A stretch of DNA of 64,000 nucleotides from Hippophae tibetana (lineage: Eukaryota > Streptophyta > Magnoliopsida > Rosales > Elaeagnaceae), in NCBI GenBank assembly GCA_037013495.1, contig CM072808.1:10331319-10395318 (forward strand). The letters are read 5' to 3'. The notes beneath the pieces are model-generated. The model was not told where the DNA came from and did no database searches. It saw only the letters and a program-made list of their open reading frames with translations. Shown piece after piece: positions 1 through 11,000 of the stretch. Made by a program: the position numbers and the translations under genes. Positions within the stretch are counted from its first letter, which is position 1. Each line of letters begins with the position of its first letter.

Positions 1-499
1 GATGATTAGACTTAAAGCGAATTTGGATTTTTAACATTAGGTTTAGGTGAGTCAATGTTAATATATTCTAGTAATATAGCATGAATTTCTGATGTGTAAC
101 TGGTTTAAACATTGATCTTTGATCCTTTGAGAGGTTGAATAAATTTATGCTTGAGTCTTTAATTATGAACTAAGAATAAACAAAAGCTTGAAAATTTTAG
201 TTGATTATGGTTTTATTTTGTTATTTTTAGTTTTAGTTTTTATTTTTCCATGTGAATTATTTTTATTTTTAGTTTTTGCATATTATAATGTTTGTGAATA
301 TCATAACTAGAAGCCATCATGAGACTTTAACTCATCCACTAGGGCCACTTAGGGGTTGAAATTTTTTTGCATATACTAAATACAATAGCGGTAATCTACA
401 AAAATGATTTAGGTTAGCATAGTTTAGTGAATTTATTTTTATTTTAAGTTTTTAGATCACTTGACTTGCTAAAGACTAGGAAGAAGCTGATTGGGGTTG
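1..499 (+). mobile_element. 3' internal tail of an Athila-like gypsy element (A/B family)
   Basis: This is non-coding retrotransposon tail. It lines up by eye with 18040-18513 of element A and 30080-30622 of element B: shared landmarks are the GAGACTTAAACTC..CCACTAGGG stretch (near 320), the CATATACTAAATACAA stretch (near 370) and TTGCTAAAGACTAG (near 465). In A and B this tail runs directly into the 3' LTR, so an LTR start is expected at 500, and TGATAAGTGCTT is found there. No open frame. The element's body lies upstream of the window. The family match is clear; the Athila label is inherited from the better-preserved copies. Confidence 0.7.
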
Positions 500-1045
500 T
501 GATAAGTGCTTGAAAAGAAGACATATTTTGTAATTCGTTATTAAAAAGGGAAAAAAATTAGAAAATTGATCTTATATTTAAATCACTTAATTTTTTATGC
601 CCATGAAGGGTTATGCTTACTAAAATCTCATATAAATCCATCATCCTTGGCTCGGTTATAGTTTAATTTACTCTCTATAATTTACTCGCTTTCAATTACT
701 TGCTTTGATTTACTATCTTTCTTTAGGGATAAAGTAATTTAGAATTTACAATTATGCTCTACCAACCAATAATTGTTAGTGTTTACGAATTAGTTTTTCA
801 TAACTTTATAAGAAAATAATTTAAAGTTTTAAAAGCACCATAATTCATTGAGAGACCAACCTTGGGAGTATACTAATGAGTGCTTAAAAACAATAATATA
901 ATATGATTTTATGCGATATAAATGTCAAAATAGATTTGTATTTGCATAAACTCTATCATCATTTTAGTCAATTTATCTTTTCGGAATCATGAGTATGTAT
1001 TGTAGTTTTTTACATTTTTAGCTTTAAAATGATTCAACTGATCAA
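500..1045 (+). mobile_element. Broken A/B-family LTR start, duplicated or disrupted
   Basis: An LTR-like start (TGATAAGTGCTTGAAAAG) sits at 500 and a second one (ATGAGTGCTTAAAAACA) near 876. The stretch 876-1035 follows the first ~160 bases of the LTRs of A and B (shared TTTCGGAATCATGAGTAT and TTTTTAGCTTTAAAAT landmarks). The 350 bases between carry CTTGGGAGTATACT (near 860), a phrase found in the far end (U5) of the intact LTRs. It could be a heavily deleted LTR followed by a second LTR, or an LTR with an internal insertion. No TATA-box region, end or target duplication can be defined. Confidence 0.45.
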
Positions 1046-1240
1046 CACTAGAAGAAATGTACCTGGATGCACTACATTTCAACCATGAAGTGTAAAAGAC
1101 TACCATTGTAATCCTTATTTATGTTCCAAACCAATGTAAAGGGGTACAATACAAGTGAATTTCTAGAAGAGTAGTAATACGCATGCCACAATGCACTTTT
1201 ACCATGTCGTGGTGCAAGGTGTATAGTCATTTTAATTAAT
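1046..1240. mobile_element. Possible terminus of a CACTA element
   Basis: A CACTAGAAGAAAT start at 1046 resembles the terminal inverted repeat of plant CACTA elements. It is followed by short subterminal-like inverted motifs (CATTTCAACC..GAAGTGTAAAAG near 1075; CACTTTTACC near 1193). It lies directly at the point where the LTR similarity stops, as an insertion edge would. I could not find the matching right end or a 3-bp target duplication, so this stays tentative. Confidence 0.35.
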
Positions 1241-2159
1241 ACCATATAGTAAGCCTAATTAATCTCCTATTTGGAAATATAATAAAGAATCTATAATCTT
1301 CATCCATATCATTAATAACCTAATTAATATTGAGCAATCATGATTAACTAACTAATTTATCCTATAAATTCTCCATTGAGTTTAAATGTTATTTGATTGA
1401 TGTTTGTTGAATTTATCTTTAATTTTATATCATTATCTTATATATTAAAAAAAAACTCAAAATGTTTAGGTTTAATTTTTGTCTTTAAGAATTTTTCAAA
1501 TTATTTGAAAAATCACATGATCCCTCTGTAGGCCGATCTTGGATGTATACTTATCTAAAAATAACATTTTATAAATATAAAAATTTTGTTGTAAATATTG
1601 TGATTTTTATTTTGAAATCTTAAAATATCTAGTTCACTAATTAATAACTTTAGATTTTTAAATTTTTAACTTTAAAAAAAAAAGATAAATTCTTTTCTTT
1701 TATTTATTTAATTTTTTATCAATTCTTTTTCTTTTATTTTAAAATTTAAATTTTATTTAAATTTCCTTTATTTACTTCCTTTTATTTTATTTCTTTGAAT
1801 TAATTTGTCATTAGTACTTATGTCTACAAACAAGTAATTTACTTGATGTAACTATTGTATAAATTACATCGTAATTTCGTGTATAATAAATTTTTTGTAT
1901 TGTTGTAACATACTTGTATATTTATTTTATCTTATTATTTTTCTACTTGACAGATGATTTTAATTTTTGTTTTTATAAGTTTATGCGGGGTAAAAGGTCC
2001 TTAGGGTATTCTCTCACACCATTCAAAAATAAAATTAATAGACCTAATAGACTTTTATGAAGCCTACATTTTAAGATCTAATAACCTTTAATTGAAAAAA
2101 ATCTTGAACAAAACCTAAACCCTCTACTTGAACCAATAATCATGGGATAATATCCACAA
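1241..2159. other. AT-rich stretch without recognisable gene
   Basis: Very AT-rich sequence with poly-A/T runs (1447-1460, 1673-1800) and no open frame of note. The last ~100 bases probably belong to the leader of the decayed gag that follows. I see no tRNA-like, promoter-like or repeat structure that I can name. Confidence 0.5.
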
Positions 2160-3120
2160 ATTAGGGAAACCACTATGAAAGACAACTCGATGAGGCTACT
2201 CTGAATTATGAATTGAGAAATATTCATTTTTTCATGTTACCTTCTTTTAACGGACTGCCTAATGAAGACTCTCTATTTTTCATTAGGGACTTATATTCCG
2301 TGGTGCAAACATTCCCTCGGTGTACTCATCAATGGCCAACTTAGAATGTGGTTTCTACACCCTCATGGACAAAGCCAAGGTTTGGCTAGTATCACTTCCC
2401 CCAAGTTTCTTAATGACCTAAAAGGATGTATATATAAATTTATGGGAAAAATCTATTCCAATCAAAAAACATCATAGTTGAGGGCAAAGATTGCTACTTT
2501 CTCTCAAATGAAGGGATCAAATACACAAAGCTGGAGATAGGTTCAAACTCTTCCTTAATCAATGTCCCTATCATAGCTATCCTCTGCAACTAAAGAACAA
2601 GTTATTATGATGGATTTACATAACAATGTTAGTTCATCATTGACAACACTATAGGTAGAGCAATGGGAGAAAAGATAGCCTTAAAGATGTATAATCTCTT
2701 TGAGATGTTAGGTGCTAATTCCTACTAGAAAAGATCTTGGTGAGAAGAACCAGAGTTCATGAAATAGACATTGATACTAAAGTGCAATCCAACCTGCACA
2801 ATTGACCAAGCAAGTTATGCTTCTCACCTTACATGCCACAATCAATAAAGAACATGGCTTTGATGCCTATCCATATCAAAGAGAAATAGTTGTTGGACCT
2901 GAATAGGTCAATGTATTAGGAGGTTTTGAACTAAAACCCAAGTACGTTACCAATGAAAATACATATAACCCAGTGTGGAGGCAAAACAACCGTTCATTCA
3001 CCTAAAGCTCAAATCAACAATGCCATAAATTCCACCAACAGTTGGCCAAGAATCCTCCTAGCAAAACAACTCTAGAGTATAACTTGAATGCATTCATTCA
3101 AGTGAGTAGAATTACTTATC
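2160..3120 (+). pseudogene. Decayed gag of an Athila-like retrotransposon
   Basis: Gag remnant in several frames. A 71-codon piece (2262-2477) and flanking frames read like the gag start of element A: LNYELRN, then a NEDSLFFIRDLY-like block, then RMWFLHPHGQSQGLA, matching A's LRMRCFPYTLKDKAWSW at 12000-12050. Further on, 2850-3110 matches the gag C-terminal, Asn/Gln-rich part seen again at 11010-11280 (AYPSQEE.., RWRNHPNFSW-like). Frameshifts and stops run through it; no zinc knuckle is readable. It ends near 3120 at the edge of an unclassified block. Confidence 0.7.
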
Positions 3121-4251
3121 TATGAAAACCAACTATATTTCTATGAAGATTTAATCACAAACAAGCACATTACGATTTATGGAATTTCTAGAATAACCAC
3201 ATACATCATGCATTAGTTCTCACACTCGCATTCAACATACGGTATTTATCACAAGAAGCATTCATTACACATCTCCTCTCGGTCTCAATATAATGCAGTA
3301 AATCCTCTAAATCTTTGCCAGAAATTTAAAAGCATTAAGCATGGAAATAAATACTCAACTTGAAAACAATGAACTCATATAACAATACACAAGAAATCAG
3401 ATTTTCTTGATTCAACTACACCATAGCCTTAGTAAAAATGAATTAGCTCATAATGGAAATAAGAAAAAACATTATCTCAATTGAATCCATGAATAAAAAA
3501 TCAGAATAAAATGTAGAAAATGAAAGCTAAGGAGAAGAGATGAAAAATTCTTGAAGATGAACACTTGGTAGCAACAATGGTGATAATCCTTCAAGCTTCT
3601 CCAAACTTTCTTCTCCAAACTCAGACCTTCTCCTCTCTCGCTCCCTTCTTTCTCTATCTTATGGTATATATCGGTCTAGGGTTTTGGGGGCAATCTTTCC
3701 GCGGTGAGATTTCTGGGAAAATTAAAATTTTGATTCCTCTGATTCTTATTGGCGGAAAGATGAATTTGGCCAGTGGCGAAAGGTGTCTCGCCGGGGCGAA
3801 AGGTGTATAGCTGGCAGCGAGTTGCATCTGCCAAACCGTGCTCTCTACAAGCTTTTTTGCCGGCGGCTAGAATATTCTCGCCGGCGGCAAGATTAATGCG
3901 GCCGGCAGCTAGATGAATTCGGCCAGTGGTGAGATGAATTTGGCCAAAACCTGTGCTCTCTGCAAGATTTTCACCATGTTCTCTGTAAGATTTTTGCCAG
4001 CGGCGAGAATCTTCTCGCCGGCGGTAGGATTTCCAAATTTTGAAATTTTTTATTTATTCTTACTCAATCCCGATCATTGAAACTTGTCCCAAACTTCTCC
4101 AAAATGATGATTTTACCTGAAATTGCACTTTAAACATGAAATACCCATGAAATGACATTTGTGGATTAAATAATCAAATAAAGATAATCTTCACACATAT
4201 ATCAACATTTAAATCATAACAAAAATGCAATAATTTGACTCTTATCTTGTG
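3121..4251. other. Unclassified, probably mobile sequence block
   Basis: This block separates gag similarity (ends ~3120) from E1 (starts 4252), and both flanks break off abruptly, so it is probably an insertion or a recombination scar. An 81-codon frame at 3565-3810 looks accidental (no recognisable domain, composition follows the GC-rich repeat). The left part is rich in AACA/CATT phrases, the middle has a pyrimidine-rich run (3595-3660) and the right part holds the GC-rich repeat described separately. No LTR, terminal repeat or target duplication could be defined. Confidence 0.4.
3700..4030. repeat. GC-rich CGCCGGCGG iterated block
   Basis: About eight loose repeats of a TCGCCGGCGGCRAG-like unit (for example 3791-3800, 3851-3862, 3875-3890, 3998-4025), alternating with GATGAATTYGGCCAGTGG (3762-3780, 3912-3930). 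Many units contain the self-complementary GCCGGC. Local GC content is far above that of the window. It is CpG-rich in a sequence where CpG is otherwise scarce, so it is either recent or protected from methylation-driven decay. No function is known to me. Confidence 0.6.
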
Positions 4252-5967
4252 CTGCCACATGATATCATCCAATGCACTCATGAAATCAATCTATATGAGC
4301 ATGTTAATTAATTCAATCTTAGAACAAGTCTCATAAGTCTATTTTTCACATCCCTCTCCACAAATATAAATATGCACTTAGCTAAAGATCAATGAGGACT
4401 TTACATAGTTGTAATGTATGGCTTAGGTGGGGGGTCGATAAATAAAGACATTTAGGCTCTTTCCACACCTTAGGTTTCTTTTTTTTTCATTATGCACTTT
4501 TTAATTGCAATTGAGCTTTAACTTGATATTTCAATGCACCTTTTTTTTGTTATTCTTTTCATATTCTTGTATTCGACATCTCTTTTCTCTTTTTTTTCTA
4601 TAACTTCACAACAACTCCAAACTTATTTTCAATTCTATTTTATTCTTCTTTAGAGAGATAATTTGATTGTGAGTTTTGCTTCTACTTTTTTTCTTTTTTT
4701 ATAAGGTGCATTACATTTCACCTTACTCTAAAGCACAACACATGATTGCAATTTTTTTATTTTCATACAAGCTAAAGGTGCAAGGGTAAATGTAATACTT
4801 ATTAGTTAGGAATTAAATGTGGCTTAAAGATATGAAAGGTTCTTTGTTAGGCTCAAATGGGTAACTAAAGATATTAACAATGATTAGCTTGTAAGGCTCA
4901 ATCGATCCAAATAAGGCCTAAATCATTTTTCTTGCTAAATACTATTTAGGATTTTTCCTCAATGGATGATCAAATAGATTCTAAAATTTGGTAGATCTCA
5001 TAAACTCACATAACTCACTACAAATTTTCTCTCAATAAGCACACCATATTTCATGAAAACTATCCCTCTCAAAATTCGTACAATTCTATAATCAAGAGGT
5101 TCACATATTCATCAATCAACGTTCCATCAATATAAGGATATGCAAGGTTTTTGACAAATTGATTTGTGTGTGTGTGTTCTGCCACATGATATCATCCAAT
5201 GTACTCATGAAATCAACCTATATGAGCATGTTAATCAATTCAATCTTAGAACAAGTCTCATAAGTCTATTTTTCAAATCCCTCTCCACTAATATAAATAT
5301 GCACTTAGCTAAAGATTAATGAGGACTTTACATAGTTGTAATGTATGGCTTAAGTGGGGGGTCAATAAATGAAGACACTTAGGCTATTTCCACACCTTAG
5401 GTTTCTATTTTTTTTCATCATGCACTTTTTAATTGCTATTGAGCTTTAACTTGATATTTCAGTGCACCTTTTTTTTGTTATTCTTTTCATATTCTTGTAT
5501 TTGACATCTCTTTTCTCTTTTTTTTTTTGTAACTTCACAACACCTCCAAACTTATTTTCAATTCCATTTTCTTCTTATTTAGAGAGATAATTTTATTGTG
5601 AGTTATGCTTCTACTTTTTATTCTTTTTTTATAAGGTGCATTACATTTTACCTTACTCTAAAGCACAACACATGATTGCAATTTTTTTTCTTTTCATACA
5701 AGCTAAAGGTTCAAGGGTAAATGTAATACTTATTAGTTATGAATTAAATGTAGCTTAAAGATATGAAAGGTTCTTTGTTAGGCTCAAATGGATAACTAAA
5801 GATATTAACAATGATTAGCTTGAAAGGCTCAATCGATCCAAATAAGGCCTAAATCATTTCTCTTGCTAAATACTTTTTAGGATTTCGCCTCAAGGGATGA
5901 TCAAATAGATTCTAAAACTTGGTAGACCTCATAAACTCACATAACTCACTACAAATTTTCTCTCAAA
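4252..5967 (-). repeat. Tandem duplication, period ~927 bp, in the tail of E1
   Basis: Unit 1 starts at 4252 and unit 2 at 5179, both with CTGCCACATGATATCATCCA, and they stay closely alike for ~790 bases (for example TAATGTATGGCTTA(A/G)GTGGGGGGTC at 4410 and 5338, and AGGTGCATTACATTT at 4705 and 5634). The join, near 5050-5060, fuses a TTTCATGAAATATG phrase (which E2 continues differently at 62222) to GTGTGCTTATTGAG read on the minus strand. This places the crossover inside the element after it formed. The duplicated piece is non-coding retrotransposon tail. Confidence 0.85.
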
Positions 5968-6281
5968 AAGCACACCAAATTTAATCATGAACATGTGAAT
6001 AAATTGTTTAATCAATCCAATCAAAACTAGCAACCATATCACATGATTAATGTAAATATCTTAACAAATATGTTACATTCCTTATCCTAGTCATGACAAC
6101 CAATTTTTATCATTTAGTTCATATGTTTAATATCAAGCATGCATGCATTTAGTTTCCATATATTTATCAATTTATACCCAAATCATGATTAAAAATAACC
6201 TAAAAAAAATTCCCTTAAAATTTAAAATGCATACTAAATACTAATGTAGAGAATGAAGTTCCCTCCCCTAAACTTAAATTA

Positions 6282-6299
6282 CACATTGTCCCCAATGTG
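6282..6299 (-). promoter_or_regulatory. Conserved tail hairpin CACATTG/CAATGTG
   Basis: Perfect 7-bp inverted repeat (CACATTG-TCCC-CAATGTG on +) about 700 bases past the protease of E1, followed on the minus strand by TTTAAGTTTAGGGGAGGG, an internal polypurine-like tract. Equivalent hairpins occur in A (16847-16864) and E3 (56821-56838) with paired base changes. The function is unknown; see findings. Confidence 0.7.
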
Positions 6300-6412
6300 C
6301 ACATATAAATATGAAAGGGTAAAAGAAAACAAAACTCCCTTAATCATGGCACACCACGTCTGTCACTAAAATGCTCATTCTTGTTACGCCATTGCTCTAC
6401 ACATTTATTCAC

Positions 6413-7000
6413 CTACAAAACAAAAACAATGAAAATATAAGTAAAATAACATTGTTTTGTCTCCCAACCAATGTCATGTTTAACGTCCTTTACTAGACGG
6501 TCATACCACATCCTAAAACATATCCCTTTGTGTCCATTTAATTTTGAGTTTGCATGGAAACAGTTTGAGTCTTGAGTTGTTAAATAATACTTTATGTTCT
6601 GGTTTGTAAACATGCTACTCAATTCTTTTCTCATGTCATATTTTTGTTTTATTTTTTTATCTTTTTGGCATTCTTATAAGTACTCCATCGTAACTCATCC
6701 AATTTATGTATTTCTAATAGCTTTTTCACCTTTCCATTAGACTCTTTCACTTTCATACTTGACTGGGGATAGGAGGGTAAAAGTGTGGGATCTAAACTTG
6801 GTGGCTCTTCAATTGATGATTTGAGTTTAGATCCTACCTAAAATTTTCTATAATCATCTTTGATACATACATGAGAGACACCTCCTCCCAAAAGTTCACA
6901 TAGTCCACAATATCAACCTTCGATGCCATACTTTCAAAGTTATAATAGGTTGAGTTGTTTTCTAGTGAGTTTATGTCCTTTTTACAAGAGCATGTGTTAA
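6413..7000 (-). pseudogene. Integrase C-terminal scrap and post-pol region of E1
   Basis: Reading down the minus strand from ~6760, a KLLEIHKLDELRWSTYKNAKK-like phrase is recognisable. It corresponds to the region just before the integrase C-terminal domain, also present in E2 at 51240-51320. A 73-codon frame at 6634-6413 includes a VKDVKHDIGWE phrase that parallels E2's post-pol sequence at 51430-51475. The integrase catalytic core (HHCC and DDE parts) is absent. The reading frame is broken. Confidence 0.65.
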
Positions 7001-7105
7001 AGTCTTAAGTTTGGGTGATTCAACAAATTATTTTAAGCTTTTCCCACAATCAATAACATTTATTCTTAAAAATTCATTAGCATTTTCAATATCAAGGGGT
7101 TCAAA

Positions 7106-7579
7106 TTATTTAAAAACTTCAAATATTACTTGTTCATCTTGCACTCTCATTGTAAGTTCACCTTTTTGTACATCAATGAGTGTCCTTTCAGTTGCTAAGA
7201 ATGGACAACCAAGTATGATAGGAATGTCACAGTCCCCTTCCATATCTAGTACAATGAAGTCTGCAGGAAAGATGAATTTGTCTACTTTTACAAACAAATC
7301 TTCTACCACACCCATAGGTCTCTTAATTGACCTATCTGCCATTTGCAATGTTAATAAAGTGGGTTTGGCTTTACCAACCCCCAATATTTTGAAGACCAAT
7401 AATGGCATAAGGTTAATTCTAGAACCTAAGTCACATAGTGCCTTGCCAAAACGGATGTTCCTAATAGTGTAAGTGATGTCAAAATTACATGGATCTTTCA
7501 GGTTTTGTGGTAGTTTTCTATTAAGGATGACACTACAACATTCAATCAAGGTTATTTTTTCATGATCTCCAAGCCTCAT
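7106..7579 (-). pseudogene. Retroviral-type aspartic protease of E1
   Basis: A 157-codon open frame with the protease domain of plant Ty3/gypsy elements, which cuts the Gag-Pol polyprotein in the virus-like particle. The active-site block reads LCDLGSRINLMP (residues ~49-60): the catalytic Asp is kept, but the Ala/Ser that normally follows DLG has become Ser-Arg. Downstream blocks VVEDLFVKVDKFIFPADF, IILGCPFLAT and LIDVQKGELTMRV are typical of the family. The frame itself is uninterrupted but the upstream gag is broken, so the whole polyprotein cannot be made. The plus-strand frame at 7011-7472 is its shadow. Confidence 0.85.
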
Positions 7580-7804
7580 TTTCTTTTATAGTGTTTCCTT
7601 AATGAATTTGGTATAAGACGGAATTTTTTCAATTGCCTCTGCAAATGGTATGTTTATGTGCAGCTTCTTGAAGACTTTGAGAAATTTTGAAAATTACGTA
7701 TCTGATTTTTTCTTTTTGCAGTCTTTGAGGAAAAGGAATATTGGATTTGTAAAGGTTGTTTTTCTTTGGCTGAATTATTTCCTTTTCAATGCTCTCTTTA
7801 TCCA

Positions 7805-9101
7805 CTAGTTCCTCCCCATAATTTTTATTTTTATTTTCTCATTATCCTTTTCTATCTTATGTTCTTGTTCTAAAGTTTTACCACTTCTCAAGGCTATGGC
7901 ATTGCACTGATCCTTATCTTTTATTTTTTGGTTTACAATTGTGTCACTTGGAAGGTTACCTTGAGGCCTTTGACTTATATTCTGAGCAACTTGCCCCATT
8001 TGGTTCTCCAAATTTTGGAATTGAAGCCTCTTGAGTTGACAATTTTGTATTGAATGATTGGATGAAGTCTTTCATCATCCCTATTAAGGCATTTGTATTA
8101 TCCATAGTAGGTGGCTTCTTCTCTTAGGCTTAGGATTACTGTGGTTGTTGAAAACTAGGTGGTGGAAATGATTGATGGTTGAGTATGGATTATTGTTTTG
8201 ATTCATATTTCCTACATAGCATATGGATTCAAAATTATTTGGACAATTATCAAATAAATGAGCTCCTCCACAAAATACATATGATACTCCCGAATCTTGG
8301 ACCTGGTTTAGACTTACTGGGTAGTTTTGAGCCTTCAAAAGATTAACCAAAAATGAAACTTGACTTGTAAGTGCTGTGATATCATTTACCTCATGCACTT
8401 CGGTTACTTTTCTTGTGGCTGTCATTCTGTTCATTAGCCATTGATAATTATTGCTAGCCATTTTCTCAAGTAAATTATATGCTTGATTGTAAGATTTGGC
8501 TAGCAAAGCTCCATTAGCAGATGTATCAACAATAGTTCTTGTTTGAGCATTGAGACCATTATAAAAAGTCTCCATTTGAATCCAAGAAGGAATACCATGA
8601 TGAGGAAACTTCCTTGAATCTTTCTCATGCTTCATATAGAGATTCTCCTTCATGTTGTTGGTAGGAAGTAATGTCATTCCTAAGCTGCCATTCTTTGTTG
8701 GTGGGAAGTATTTCATTAAGAATTTCTCCACCAAACCATTCCAAGTTATAATGGAATTAGGTGGCAAAGTGCTTAGCCAAACTCGATCACGGTCTCGTAA
8801 AGAGTAAGGGAACAATCTAAGCCTAAATGCCTCCTCAGTCACACCATTGAACTTAAATGAATCTACAACTTCAATAAACAATCTGAGATGAAGATGAGGA
8901 TCCTATGTTGGTAATCCACTGAATTGTCCAACTATTTGTAGCATTTGAAACATCACTAGCTTTAATTCAGATTGATTAGCTTGAATACTTGGCCTTGTAA
9001 TACTTGGCTTCAGCCATTCCAACGTAGGTATTGCATATTTATTCATAGCTTTATCTCTGTTGGTAAAAGCATTTTATTGTTCAAGTTTAGCTATATCTCG
9101 A
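7805..9101 (-). pseudogene. gag of E1 (Athila-like) with C-terminal linker
   Basis: The main open piece is 8881-8084 (265 codons): gag core with FNGVTEEAFRLRLFPYSLRD, a KFLMKYFPPTKN block, FPHHGIPSWIQMETFYNGL and a SNNYQW block, typical of plant retrotransposon gag. The nucleocapsid zinc knuckle near 8290-8245 reads YVFCGGAHLFDNCP: the first Cys of the CX2CX4HX4C box is Tyr. Upstream (9101-8882) the RPSIQANQ and LQIVGQFSGLP blocks are readable through stops. A separate 68-codon frame (8011-7805) carries the linker LRSGKTLEQ before the protease. Frame breaks make it non-functional. Confidence 0.85.
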
Positions 9102-9160
9102 TCCCTGGCAATGGTGCCAAAAACTTGATTTCTATACACGAAGTGTGTGCAATGAATATG
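9102..9160 (-). repeat. Second, internal copy of the LTR-end/primer-site junction in E1
   Basis: These 59 bases repeat 9422-9480 (last ~36 bases of the LTR plus the primer site) exactly 320 bases further into the element. On the minus strand the copy reads TTGGCACCATTGCCAGGGA, closer to the canonical tRNA-Asp primer site than the one next to the LTR. E2 has unrelated sequence at this place, so it is an insertion in E1. See findings. Confidence 0.8.
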
Positions 9161-9421
9161 CTCAATTTCAAGATCTAAAGGTAAGATTTTTCCCTCACGA
9201 ACTCTACTCATGCAATAAACTTAACTATGTTTTTACAATACTAAAGGAGATGTCTAAATAAAAACTAAATAAAAAATAAACAACTAAATAAATAAAGTAA
9301 TTAACTAAAAGAAATTAATAAATAAGTCAGTAAAAGAAAATAAGTGAATTAAATTAAAATTAAAGTAAAGAAAAATAAATTAAAAATAATAATAAAAATT
9401 ATTAATTTCTAATATTTATAA

Positions 9422-9440
9422 TCCCCAATAACGGTGTCAA
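9422..9440 (-). promoter_or_regulatory. Primer binding site of E1 (tRNA-Asp type)
   Basis: Minus-strand TTGACACCGTTATTGGGGA, five bases inside the LTR end, resembles the tRNA-Asp-complementary primer site used by plant Athila-type elements (TGGCGCCGTTGCCGGGGA). Several mismatches suggest decay. Confidence 0.7.
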
Positions 9441-9445
9441 AAACT

Positions 9446-11000
9446 TGATCGCCATACATGAAGCGTGTTCAATGAATATGCAAGTATACATATCCCAACA
9501 AGTAATATAATGATAAGAAAATATCGTTCACATGGAAATTATTATATTAGAAACTATTTTTTTAAAACTAAAGAAAATAAAAATCAATTTTTTTATGTTT
9601 TTTATATTTAAGGAAGCAAAATTAAAATAACTAAAAGTAAATAGCAATAATTAATTAAATAAAATTTGGTAACTAAAAAGATTTATGAGAAAATATCTAG
9701 GAAAGCTTAATCCCCCAATTTTTTAAACATGTGAATCGCTAAAATCCCCCTAATATAATGACCAAGTAATTACATGATCAATTCAATCTAACCTAGCACA
9801 TATTCATCTCTCAAGTAAACTACACACCATATAGTAATTAATTTAATCACATATCATGCCAATTAAATTGCATACTACTCATTAAGTTCATCAATTATCG
9901 ATCACATACATAAGAATCATACATCTCTGCCTAGAAAACTATGCAAGTTATTTAATCAAGACAAATAATTAAATAATTCTCTCAAATATATTTAATTACC
10001 TTTATAGATAAATTATTGTCCAAACAATTAATATCATAAAATTTAGATCAAATAATATAATTAACTTATAATTATAATTGGGGTAAAATATTAAATCATC
10101 ATATGGTGAAAATTGGGTTCATAAGATCCCTAGATTAATAAATTACCTACACATAATTGTGTTTATAAAGATCATATTTTTTATAAAGGAAGACATAAAA
10201 ATTTATAAAGAAAATAGTAGAAAAAGAAATACAATCAATCTCTTGAATTGTAGAATTAATCTCTTCTTGAATCTCCACCAAAATTGTGTGCCCTATTGAA
10301 TTTTTCTATATTTGTCCCTTTTTTAGCTCAAAATATTGACCAAAATTATACTAATGGAGGCCACTTAGGGTTTATGGAGTTATTAGGGGCTTAAATATAA
10401 CTCAGGTGCAATCTGGATAGTCAGATAAGCTTTAGATCAAGAGCTATGATCAAAACAAGAAAAAATTGATAACTCTAGCCAATCACAAAGCAACACATTG
10501 CAGGGGAAATTCACTATGTGAATGAGGGAGGGACGCGTGGCAGGGGAGACTGGTCACAGTCAACGCTTGTTGAGTCAATGGCATGCGACGTGATGTGATT
10601 CGTAAAAGTGAATGACGTGGCACACTGGTGAAACGTGGAGAGCAATGGCGTAGCTATACGTGGCATAGCATGTTGACCGATCTCCAAACTCAGATTGAAC
10701 ACAATGCTGACATGTGGTAGGCATTTCGTCCTCCTCACACATGGTGTAACTTGATTTTCTCTTTGTGATTGCGTGGTAGGCCTCGTGGTAGCTTCTGATT
10801 AGTGATGCGTTAAAAATTCAGAAAAATTCAGAAAATTCTAGGAAATTCCCAAAAAAATTAAAATATTATATTTTTACCCCTTTTCACTAAAACACTTTTA
10901 TTTTAATATTTTTTACTCCAAAAAATACAATTTATTGAATAAAAAAAGTAAATATTAAGTAAAAAAGTGCATTAATGGTTCTACTTTCATAGAGTCATCA
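9446..11000 (-). mobile_element. 5' LTR of E1 (TGATGACTC family)
   Basis: A 1555-bp LTR: on the minus strand it begins TGATGACTCTATGAAAG at 11000 and ends GGCGATCA at 9446, next to the primer site. The sequence parallels both LTRs of E2 (47437-48853 and 62338-63688). A TATA-like TATATTTAA lies at 10399-10391, just downstream of a GC-rich, CpG-containing stretch (10500-10740). The terminal hairpin seen in E2 is damaged here (two mispairs). Its minus-strand upstream flank (11001 onward on +) is gag of another element, so E1 inserted there. Confidence 0.85.
10391..10399 (-). promoter_or_regulatory. TATA-like box in the E1 LTR
   Basis: Minus-strand TATATTTAA followed by GCCCCTAAT. The same phrase occurs at the corresponding place of both E2 LTRs (47900-47908 and 62748-62756), which supports it as the conserved core promoter of this LTR family. 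Confidence 0.55.

Larger units (their letters stand above)
4252..11000 (-). mobile_element. E1: Athila-like Ty3/gypsy element, gag-protease only, 3' LTR lost
   Basis: Read on the minus strand: 5' LTR (11000-9446), tRNA-Asp-type primer site (9440-9422), gag (9101-7805), aspartic protease (7579-7106), a scrap of integrase C-terminus (~7000-6620), then a non-coding tail (6620-4252). RT, RNase H and the integrase core are absent; there is no room for them between protease and integrase scrap. The tail matches E2 and contains a 927-bp tandem duplication. At 4252 similarity stops before the polypurine tract, so the 3' LTR is missing and no target duplication can be read. The right flank (from 11001) is another element's gag. 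Confidence 0.85.

Noticed and set aside
3565..3810. 81-codon frame with hydrophobic N-terminus
   Set aside because: Runs into the CGCCGGCGG repeat, has no recognisable domain and lies in an unclassified mobile block.
7011..7472. 153-codon plus-strand open frame
   Set aside because: Antisense to the E1 protease, which has clear family motifs on the minus strand.
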